Part shown: positions 8,170-14,356 of the stretch, piece after piece
Layout: each line of letters opens with the position of its first letter
Numbering within the stretch: position 1 is the first letter of the stretch
Source of the DNA: Polaribacter butkevichii
Lineage (GTDB): Bacteria; Bacteroidota; Bacteroidia; Flavobacteriales; Flavobacteriaceae
Reading direction: 5' to 3'
DNA length: 64,000 nucleotides
Assembly: GCF_038024105.1 (NCBI RefSeq)
Contig: NZ_CP150661.1
Location: 3,625,501-3,689,500, forward strand
The notes under the pieces: generated by a model
What the model was told of the DNA's origin: nothing
What the model saw: only the letters and a program-made list of their open reading frames with translations
Database searches by the model: none
Made by a program: the position numbers and the translations under genes

Positions 8170-9603
8170 TTATTCTCGATGTTTCCCTCTAGGTCCATCA
8201 CCTTTATAAAGTACAATTTCAGAGTGCAACAATTCTGCAGCTTCGGCAGAACTCTTTACTTTAGTAGCACTTCGTTCTAACATTTCAGATTCAAAGGCAG
8301 TTAATACACTTTTTCGTATTCCTGTTTCTTTCCATTTAGACAATGGATTACAATTTCTTACAATTTCTCTAGCAAGTGACAATGCGTCAAGTAAAGCTTG
8401 GTTAGCGCCTTGGCCTTTAAAAGGGCTCATTGGATGCGCTGCATCTCCTATTATAGTAACTGCGTTTGCATTTTTTAAGAATTCAGGTTTTAGTAATTCT
8501 CGATCATATACCGGATAACCAGAAATTAAATTCTCTTTGGTTGCTGCTACAATTTGAGGAATAGGAGTGTGCCACAGCGTTCTTTTACAGGCTTCTTCTT
8601 TTAGAGCTTTAGCTCCTTTTATATTTAGGTTTTTAGCTTCTTTTTCTGATATGGGAAAACTAAGTTGCCACATAATGGTTTCGGAATCATAAGGCATCAT
8701 GTAAATTCTTTCGTTACCATTTGCGGTTTGAAAAACGGTTGCAGCATCTAATAGAGAGCTTTCAACACCTTCCAAATTTTTTAATGGACAAATACCCAAA
8801 ATTACAATACAACCTAAGTAACGCAAGGGAGTTATATCATCGTCAATTAGTAGTTTTCTAACGGTACTACGTATTCCGTCAGCACCAACAACAAGATCTG
8901 CCTTGGCGCTTTTTATTTGGTTGTTTACCTGAAAGTTTAGCGTTATACCTTCTTCGGTTTCATTAAAATTTAATAATTGATGTCCCCATTTTACATGCTC
9001 ACTTCCATTTAGTTGCTCAAGTAACGCTAAACGCAAAGACTGTCTTGCAATGTGAATGTTTGTTCGTTTTGGCGATGCTTTTGTGTCTGATCGTCCCCAT
9101 TTTCTAATTCCCCATTCGCCTACGATTTTACCTTTGGCAGTATGTACGATGTGCTTGGTTGATGTTATACCTTTCTCTAAAGATAGTATACCTAAAGATG
9201 CCATTGCTTTACTAGCTTGTTGTAAAGTAAGTCCATAGCCTTGAGAGCGTGTATTAAAACTACTATCTCGTTCGTAAAGCGTAAAAGGAATTCCACGATG
9301 CAAACAAGCAACAGCAAGTGCAACGCCACCGATTCCGGCACCAATTATAGCAACGTGCGGATAGTCTTTTTTGTTTACAAAAGGTTGAGTATTAGAAAGT
9401 GATAATCCAGTTCCTTTACAATTAGAACAGGTTTGTAATTGTCCCTTCGGGCGAATAGGAGCAGGCTCTTTTCCTTTAGAATTGTTAAATTGTTCTAAGG
9501 CTATTTTATAATTGAAGCGTATTTTTTTAGGAAGACTTTTTCTTTTCTTTCCTCTTCCTTTACAGTTTATACAAACTCCCCAATGCACCTCTTTCTCTGA
9601 CAC
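8170..9603 (-). CDS. FAD-dependent aromatic-type monooxygenase with an N-terminal zinc-finger-like region
   Basis: A 477-residue class A flavoprotein monooxygenase. Residues ~81-110 hold the FAD-binding dinucleotide fold (VAIIGAGIGGVALAVAC, GxGxxG at 88-93). VVGADGIRSTVRK is the mid-protein DG motif, and IIGDAAHPMSPFKGQGANQ is the GD motif that contacts the FAD ribityl chain. Unusually, residues 1-75 carry two CxxC pairs (Cys11/14 and Cys59/62) in CINCKGRGKK and CSNCKGTG, like half of a DnaJ zinc-finger domain. Salicylate-hydroxylase-like or TetX-like enzymes are the nearest functional types; the substrate is unknown. It is the last gene of a minus-strand series and lies 5 bp after the small membrane protein gene. 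Confidence 0.82.
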   Translation of the reverse strand: MSEKEVHWGVCINCKGRGKKRKSLPKKIRFNYKIALEQFNNSKGKEPAPIRPKGQLQTCSNCKGTGLSLSNTQPFVNKKDYPHVAIIGAGIGGVALAVACLHRGIPFTLYERDSSFNTRSQGYGLTLQQASKAMASLGILSLEKGITSTKHIVHTAKGKIVGEWGIRKWGRSDTKASPKRTNIHIARQSLRLALLEQLNGSEHVKWGHQLLNFNETEEGITLNFQVNNQIKSAKADLVVGADGIRSTVRKLLIDDDITPLRYLGCIVILGICPLKNLEGVESSLLDAATVFQTANGNERIYMMPYDSETIMWQLSFPISEKEAKNLNIKGAKALKEEACKRTLWHTPIPQIVAATKENLISGYPVYDRELLKPEFLKNANAVTIIGDAAHPMSPFKGQGANQALLDALSLAREIVRNCNPLSKWKETGIRKSVLTAFESEMLERSATKVKSSAEAAELLHSEIVLYKGDGPRGKHRE

Positions 9604-9608
9604 TTAAT

Positions 9609-9773
9609 TTAGTTTAATCTTTTTTTTAAAGGAAACCATTTTAATATTAAAGTTAAACCTATAGCTGATAAAACTCCTGATACTGTACTAATAATGTTGT
9701 TTTCTACAAAAATATATCCCGAAATAATTCCAATGATTATAATTACGATTCCGATTATTTGTAATTTATTCAT
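9609..9773 (-). CDS. 54-residue small membrane protein
   Basis: An uninterrupted reading frame from ATG to TAA that fills the gap between the methyltransferase and monooxygenase genes. It encodes MNKLQIIGIVIIIIGIISGY, then a short polar turn (VENN), a second hydrophobic stretch and the basic tail KWFPLKKRLN. Two transmembrane helices are predicted (about residues 4-22 and 28-46), with positive residues at both ends. The 5-bp gap to the next gene suggests co-transcription with the monooxygenase. The function is unknown; similar two-helix miniproteins are common in flavobacteria. Confidence 0.7.
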   Translation of the reverse strand: MNKLQIIGIVIIIIGIISGYIFVENNIISTVSGVLSAIGLTLILKWFPLKKRLN

Positions 9774-9806
9774 AAAAGGACTTTTTTTTTATCAAAGGAA
9801 AACAAA

Positions 9807-10628
9807 TTATTTTTTAACAGCAATCATCATATGCGGACTAAAAGGTAACAAATACTCATCGTTTTGAGTAAGGGTTTGTAAAGCTTTTAAGGTTTTCGAT
9901 TTTTTCTTATCTAACATATTTGCAAAATATTCATTGTCTAGCCAAATCATTCCTTCTACTGCAAAAAGATTTATAAAGTGAAGGTTTTGTTCTAAAAACT
10001 CAGCTTTTAAACCTGCTGGTTTATGGTAAAAAGCATCTGCTAATAAAAAAGGAAAATCTTTGGGTGCATCATGTACACCTGTGGTTAATTCTGCTTTACA
10101 CATATCAAAAAACGAGTTGGCATGTATCATTCCATTCATTAAGCCAACAACCGTAGAAGCAGTAGCATTTATAGCAAAACCTAAAATAATGCCGCCTTTT
10201 TTCAACACTCTTTTAGCTTCTATAATTGCAGCAACTCTATCTTCTCTTTGTTGCAAATGGTACAAAGGGCCGTGTAAAATTACCAAATCTGCAGAATTAT
10301 CTTTAAATGGTAGTTTTTGGGCTTCGCCAATAGTAACCGTAAAAGGTTTTTTTAGTTTTTTTGCTCTCTTTTCTGCAAGTTTAATGTGCTTTAAAACAGG
10401 CTCTACTAAATGTACCGTATGATTATTTTTTGCCAACCATTCAGCATATTTTCCTGTTCCACCACCAACATCTATAATGGTGTTGTTTGGTTTATATATG
10501 TGTTGTTGTATCAGTTCTTTAATACGTTCAAATTCAAAAATACCCATACCTTTTTCTAGTCTGGTTTCTTCTGAAGCTTTGTTGTAAAAGTCGTCTAATT
10601 CTTTACTAATAAGAGTTTTCTTTTTCAC
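9807..10628 (-). CDS. Class I SAM-dependent methyltransferase
   Basis: A 273-residue methyltransferase of the Methyltransf_11/25 type. Motif I is IIDVGGGTGKYAEWL (Asp53 to Gly59), followed by the acidic residue at the end of strand 2 (VHLVEP, Glu76). Motif IV is ADLVILHGPLYHL, and KRVLKKGGII is the post-motif region. It is predicted to be cytoplasmic. The acceptor cannot be named; the overall layout resembles UbiE/SmtA-like small-molecule methyltransferases. It sits between a dienelactone hydrolase gene upstream and a small membrane protein gene downstream, all on the minus strand with 30-80 bp gaps. Confidence 0.85.
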   Translation of the reverse strand: MKKKTLISKELDDFYNKASEETRLEKGMGIFEFERIKELIQQHIYKPNNTIIDVGGGTGKYAEWLAKNNHTVHLVEPVLKHIKLAEKRAKKLKKPFTVTIGEAQKLPFKDNSADLVILHGPLYHLQQREDRVAAIIEAKRVLKKGGIILGFAINATASTVVGLMNGMIHANSFFDMCKAELTTGVHDAPKDFPFLLADAFYHKPAGLKAEFLEQNLHFINLFAVEGMIWLDNEYFANMLDKKKSKTLKALQTLTQNDEYLLPFSPHMMIAVKK

Positions 10629-10706
10629 CTTTAATATTTAAAGGATAAAAGTAATTAAAATATAGTGAAATAGTTTCCTTGTTTTATAAGAATGATGGAT
10701 TGTAAA

Positions 10707-11597
10707 CTATTCTTTTAAATGTTTATTAAAAAAAGCAATGGTTCTTTCCCAAGACAAATCTGCAGCAGCTTCATCGTACCTTGGTGTTGTATTGTTGTGA
10801 AACCCGTGGTTTACATCCGAATAAAAATATGCCTTGTGTTCAATATTATTTTCTGTCAAAACTTTGTCAAACTCTGGCCAACCTTCATTAACTCTTTTAT
10901 CTAAACCTGCATATTGTAATAATAAAGGAGCTTTAATTTGTATGGCATCCTTTTTTTCTGGTTGTCTACCATAATAAGGCACTGCAGCTGCTAAATCTGG
11001 TAATCTTACCGCCATCATATTAGAAATCCATCCGCCAAAACAAAAACCAACAACAGCTACTTTACCGTTACAATCTTTATGGTTTTTAAGGTAATTATAG
11101 CCAGCAATAAAGTCTTCTAACATTTCCTTTTGGTCTCTCTTGTTCTGCATTTCTCTACCTTTATCATCATCACCAGGATATCCTCCCATAGGAGAAAGTG
11201 CGTCAGGTGCCAAAGCAATAAAACCTTCTAAAGCAGTTCTTCTAGTAACATCTTTTATATAAGGATTCAACCCTCTGTTTTCGTGAACTACAATAACGCC
11301 AGGTAACTTACTCGCAGCATCTTTAGGTTTAGAGAGTAATCCTGTCATTTTTATTCCACCTTTAGGTGAAGCATAGTGTATGGTTTCAGATATTAATCTA
11401 GGGTCTACTGGGTCTACAACAATAGAATCTACATAATTAGGAGAAATAAAACTCAATAAAGCAGGCAATGTAATGGCACCCACAGCAAATAGAGAAAGTT
11501 TTTTTAAAAACTCTTTTCTATCTATTTTGTTATGTGCATAATCATCGTATAAATCAAATACTTCTTGACTAATATCTTCTTTTTTAAGTGTAGACAT
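10707..11597 (-). CDS. Dienelactone hydrolase family protein, exported or membrane-anchored
   Basis: A 296-residue alpha/beta hydrolase of the dienelactone hydrolase family. VVHENRGLNPYIKD (Glu106, Arg108) is the conserved E-x-R region. VVGFCFGGW carries the catalytic Cys at about 186, as in true dienelactone hydrolases rather than serine esterases. LLQYAGLDKRVN and VNHGFHN contain the acid and His. Residues 1-30 are an acidic cytoplasm-like segment, followed by a hydrophobic stretch (FAVGAITLPALLSFI, ~37-52) with basic residues before it. This layout, as in a late signal or anchor, is common in flavobacterial homologues. The gene lies 67 bp after the SigZ-like sigma factor gene and may belong to its transcript. 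The substrate is unknown. Confidence 0.87.
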   Translation of the reverse strand: MSTLKKEDISQEVFDLYDDYAHNKIDRKEFLKKLSLFAVGAITLPALLSFISPNYVDSIVVDPVDPRLISETIHYASPKGGIKMTGLLSKPKDAASKLPGVIVVHENRGLNPYIKDVTRRTALEGFIALAPDALSPMGGYPGDDDKGREMQNKRDQKEMLEDFIAGYNYLKNHKDCNGKVAVVGFCFGGWISNMMAVRLPDLAAAVPYYGRQPEKKDAIQIKAPLLLQYAGLDKRVNEGWPEFDKVLTENNIEHKAYFYSDVNHGFHNNTTPRYDEAAADLSWERTIAFFNKHLKE

Positions 11598-11663
11598 TTT
11601 GTTGCTTTTTTTTGAATTTGTTGTTTTAGCTAAGTTAATAAAAAAAGCAGGTATTTGTCAATT

Positions 11664-12206
11664 TTAATTACAAACTTTACAGTCTTCTTTTGCTTTAATT
11701 TCGCCAACCAAGTTCCCTTTTTTATTAATTACAAATCCACAACAATCCATAAAACCTTGTGCAATTAATTTTCTTGCACGCTGTATTTGAGATTTTGTTG
11801 TTGATAATGATTGATGTAAATGAGTAGCAACTTCTTGCTGTTTTAATCCTTTAATATCTGATAAAAATAATGGGTCTCTATATTTTTTAGGCAAAGTTTT
11901 TAAGATACCTTTAAGGCAATCTTTTTCTGTGTGCTGGTGTTCTATTAATTCTGTTTCTGTTTCAAAACTAGCAATTTCAAAAGTCTGATTTTTAGATTTC
12001 CAATAATCTAAAATAGAATTTCTAGCGATTGTAAAGCACCATGGTTTTAATTTAGTAATGTCTTTTAAGGTGTGCAGTTTAGTGTGAATTTTGATAAAAG
12101 TATCTTGTAAAATATCATCGGCAATTGTTGTGTTTTTCACCTTGCTAATGATAAATCTTTTTAAATCTTCAGAATATGTTTTCCAAACTTTATTTGTGGT
12201 CATCAT
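11664..12206 (-). CDS. SigZ-like ECF RNA polymerase sigma factor with a C-terminal cysteine cluster
   Basis: A 180-residue ECF sigma-70 factor. Region 2 is visible as ADDILQDTFIKIHTKL and region 4 as LPKKYRDPLFLSDIKGLKQQ followed by EVATHLHQSLSTTKSQIQRAR. After region 4 there is an extra tail of about 28 residues with four cysteines (MDCCGFVINKKGNLVGEI, then KEDCKVCN), as in SigZ-type factors. No anti-sigma gene is adjacent. The tail could bind metal or respond to redox, which would replace an anti-sigma factor; that is inference. Its immediate upstream neighbour encodes a metallothionein-like peptide, which supports a metal or thiol theme. Confidence 0.87.
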   Translation of the reverse strand: MMTTNKVWKTYSEDLKRFIISKVKNTTIADDILQDTFIKIHTKLHTLKDITKLKPWCFTIARNSILDYWKSKNQTFEIASFETETELIEHQHTEKDCLKGILKTLPKKYRDPLFLSDIKGLKQQEVATHLHQSLSTTKSQIQRARKLIAQGFMDCCGFVINKKGNLVGEIKAKEDCKVCN

Positions 12207-12229
12207 TATAATTTTCGGTTTCCAAATAT

Positions 12230-12295
12230 CATTTCGAACGAAGAATTTGGAAGAATCATAAAAAAATATTTTTCAATTGTACCTCATTCGAAATG
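12230..12295. repeat. REP-like imperfect palindrome upstream of the sigma factor gene
   Basis: CATTTCGAACGA (12230-12241) and TCATTCGAAATG (12284-12295) are inverted copies with one mismatch, separated by 42 bp. The arms resemble the common bacterial interspersed repeat of the type TCATTTCGAACGAAG found between genes in Bacteroidetes. The element fills most of the spacer between the sigma factor gene and the Cys-rich peptide gene. Confidence 0.5.
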
Positions 12296-12305
12296 ACATT
12301 ATATG

Positions 12306-12407
12306 TTAACAATTACAATTATTACAAGAACAATTTTGGCAAGTACAATTTTTACAATCTCCGGTTTTACAGCCTTCACAATTACAACTACAATTATTAT
12401 TTTTCAT
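12306..12407 (-). CDS. 33-residue metallothionein-like Cys-rich peptide
   Basis: A complete small reading frame, ATG to TAA, encoding 33 residues with 11 cysteines at positions 6, 8, 10, 13, 18, 21, 23, 26, 28, 31 and 33. The core is CSCNCEGCKTGDCKNC, then CTCQNCSCNNCNC. Repeated CxC and CxxC spacing and the lack of aromatic residues are what metallothioneins show. No described prokaryotic metallothionein family is recognised. It lies between the DUF3703 gene (40 bp upstream) and the SigZ-like sigma gene (about 100 bp downstream), all on the same strand. A role in binding soft metals (Cu, Zn, Cd) or as a thiol buffer is inferred from composition. Chance is unlikely, because nearly every other codon is TGT/TGC over the whole frame. 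Confidence 0.72.
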   Translation of the reverse strand: MKNNNCSCNCEGCKTGDCKNCTCQNCSCNNCNC

Positions 12408-12447
12408 GATATTCTTTTTAATATTCACTTAATAGACTTTATAATGT

Positions 12448-12822
12448 TTAAAAAGATGCATTAAAATAAAAGTATTTCTTTAATTCTTTTCTAATAGGCA
12501 TTTTTCTGATTGCAGAAATGTTTGATCCTCCTGTATTTCCCTTAGGAATCCAAATATAAGTAAACAGAAGAGAAGCAATTATTCTTAGAGCTTGTCCAAT
12601 TATTTCTTTTAGATTTCTATTTTTTATTCCAAAAAGAAACATCCAATAATGACAAACAGTGTGTCTAATTATATGATTTTGCCCAAGAATGTGTGCGTTT
12701 TCAAAATGATAAAAAGCAATTTTGAAAGAGTTCTTTTTTAAAGCTTTTCTTCCTGATTTTAATTGATGGTAAAATGCTGTTTTTAAAAGTTGATTGTCCA
12801 TTTTTGTTTTTATAATGGACAA
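12448..12822 (-). CDS. DUF3703 family protein
   Basis: A 124-residue protein matching the DUF3703 pattern: an N-terminal helical part (FYHQLKSGRKALKKNSFKIA, then FYHFENAHILGQNHIIRHT), then HYWMFLFGIKNRNLKEIIGQ, a hydrophobic stretch, and the C-terminal IPKGNTGGSNISAIRKMPI. The ATG at 12801 (MDNQLL) is an equally good start and leaves out a 7-residue lysine-rich extension. The family is uncharacterised; its genes are sometimes found near metal-resistance genes, which would fit the Cys-rich peptide and sigma factor just downstream. It lies 21 bp after the frameshifted gene upstream. Confidence 0.75.
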   Translation of the reverse strand: MSIIKTKMDNQLLKTAFYHQLKSGRKALKKNSFKIAFYHFENAHILGQNHIIRHTVCHYWMFLFGIKNRNLKEIIGQALRIIASLLFTYIWIPKGNTGGSNISAIRKMPIRKELKKYFYFNASF

Positions 12823-12843
12823 TTTTTAACTTAAAAAGATGCA

Positions 12844-13372
12844 TTATTTAGATCTTTCTCCTACAAAATGATCAGATTTTACTTTAAAAAGTACATTAAA
12901 TGTAGTTAAACTGCCATAAATTCTAGTAATGTATTGTTGTAAATCTATTTTATCTTGGTCATCTAAAGTTTTACTAGAGTTTATTTTTTGCTCCATCACT
13001 CTAATTCGGTCTCTGACCATTACTATTTTATGAAAAAACGTATCAATAGGTATTTCTTTGGTTGATAAATTTGTGTCTTCTGGTTGAAAAATTAAAGTCC
13101 CTTTTTTCCATTTATCTGCAATAGGTGAAATCTCTGTAACATCAGACCATTTTTGCAAAATAGCTTTTAAAGATTTTTCTACTTCATAAAAACTTACGGT
13201 ATCAACTTCATCTTCAACAGCTTCAATTACTTCAAAATCGCTGTCTATATCTATGGTTTCTAAACCATCTTTTATAAAAGTTACCCAATAATGTTTACTT
13301 GTTACATTGGTAACAACACCTAAACCAAATTCTGAATGGCTCTATTCTAGAGCCAACTCCTAATAATTTCAT
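12844..13372 (-). pseudogene. SH3/CarD-like hypothetical protein gene broken by a single-base insertion
   Basis: The frame starts at ATG 13372 with MKLLGVGSRIE, then an extra C (one of the two at 13338-13339) shifts it into stops. Removing that base gives HSEFGLGVVTNVTSKHYWVT and an uninterrupted frame to TAA at 12844, 175 residues in all. The N-terminus (VGSRIEHSEFGLGVVTNV) has the form of the small SH3-like fold seen in CarD and UvrD C-terminal domains. The rest is helical (FFHKIVMVRDRIRVMEQKI and QYITRIYGSLTTFNVLFKV). Without the repair only a TTG-started fragment at 13158-12844 would remain. It is either a recent pseudogene or a base-call error at a CC pair; the rest of the frame is undamaged, so any inactivation is young. 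Confidence 0.75.
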
Positions 13373-13497
13373 GTAATTCTATTTTAAATGAAAGATAATA
13401 ATTAATCTCTAAAGTATAAAGTTATTTAATTTTCAATTATTATTGAAAGTTGATAATTATGAACACCTCATTAGAGTTAATAAACTTTTATTTTGTG

Positions 13498-13505
13498 TAG
13501 TTTTG
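13498..13505 (+). promoter_or_regulatory. -7 box of the DUF-less lipoprotein gene
   Basis: TAGTTTTG fits TAnnTTTG and lies 18 bases before the ATG at 13524, giving a very short leader. Confidence 0.4.
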
Positions 13506-13523
13506 CCGCTTAAATAAAAAAAA

Positions 13524-14159
13524 ATGAAAAGAAAATCAGTTTTAATAATAGTCTTTTTTACAATACTATTTAGTTTGTCTTCTTGTAAAGTAAACAAACA
13601 ATATGTACAGTATATTTCTAAAAAAGAAGATATAAAAACTCCTGAAACAAAGAAAGTAATTGTTTTTGCTACAGATGATGTAAGGGTAAATAACTTTAAA
13701 AAAACATTCGAGAAAAATTTTCCCCAAAAAGTCGATTTTACATTCAATTTTATGAATGAATTCTCTGAAAAAGGATTTGAGAATAATCTTTTTTCTAATA
13801 TTTCAATTGATCGTAAAAGTTTTAAATATGACGATTTAAACACTGAAAATTCTGATTACGTAATTTATTTCTCAAATTTTGAAATTTCCAATAGAGTAGA
13901 GTGGAATAGTACTGGAGCAATGGGTATGAATGGGATGGGGATGAACACTTCAACGTCTGTAGAGTATTGTGTTATCAATGTAAAAGTTGAAATTTACGAT
14001 GCTAAAAATGGAAAAGAAATTTTAGACTTTGTTGTTATTGGAGGAGAGTCTGTTTTTATGTTCGATTTTACAAAAACATTTAATAAAGCAAAAGAAAGAG
14101 CGGTACAACATATCATTAATTACTTAAAGACAGGAAAAACAGAATATAAAAAGTATTAA
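13524..14159 (+). CDS. Lipoprotein of unknown function
   Basis: A 211-residue protein with a lipoprotein signal peptide (hydrophobic residues 5-18, then LSSC with Cys21). The mature part has alternating beta-like segments (KKVIVFATDDVRVNNFKK, DYVIYFSNFEISNRVEW) and a Gly/Met/Asn-rich loop, GAMGMNGMGMNTSTS, near residue 135. The last third (VKVEIYDAKNGKEILDFVV, then KERAVQHIINYLKTG) resembles the general plan of small periplasmic lipoproteins with an ABC-type or DUF4136-like fold, but I do not recognise a family. A TAnnTTTG box and a clean terminator make it a one-gene unit. The long antisense frame overlapping its 5' half has no coding features. Confidence 0.75.
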   Translation: MKRKSVLIIVFFTILFSLSSCKVNKQYVQYISKKEDIKTPETKKVIVFATDDVRVNNFKKTFEKNFPQKVDFTFNFMNEFSEKGFENNLFSNISIDRKSFKYDDLNTENSDYVIYFSNFEISNRVEWNSTGAMGMNGMGMNTSTSVEYCVINVKVEIYDAKNGKEILDFVVIGGESVFMFDFTKTFNKAKERAVQHIINYLKTGKTEYKKY

Positions 14160-14179
14160 ATTTTAAAAACATAAAATCA

Positions 14180-14209
14180 AAAATCCGCACAATTAGTGCG
14201 GATTTTTAT
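14180..14209. terminator. Intrinsic terminator after the lipoprotein gene
   Basis: AAATCCGCAC, loop AATTA, GTGCGGATTT, followed by a T-rich tail: a 10-bp perfect stem 21 bp after the stop codon. Confidence 0.88.
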
Positions 14210-14356
14210 TTTTATGAAATATTATTAGAAGGAATATAGATTCCTGTTTTTAAGGGATAAGCTAATTTTAAAATTATTATACAACTATAAGATCCCGCCC
14301 AAAAGCGGAATAAGCGATTCACACACTTTTTATAAAAATGAAAAGTGGTTCACTGC

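Noticed and set aside
13457..13843. 128-codon minus-strand open frame opposite the lipoprotein gene
   Set aside because: It overlaps a gene with a clear lipoprotein signal, promoter box and terminator, and its product shows only low-complexity Phe/Ser/Leu composition.
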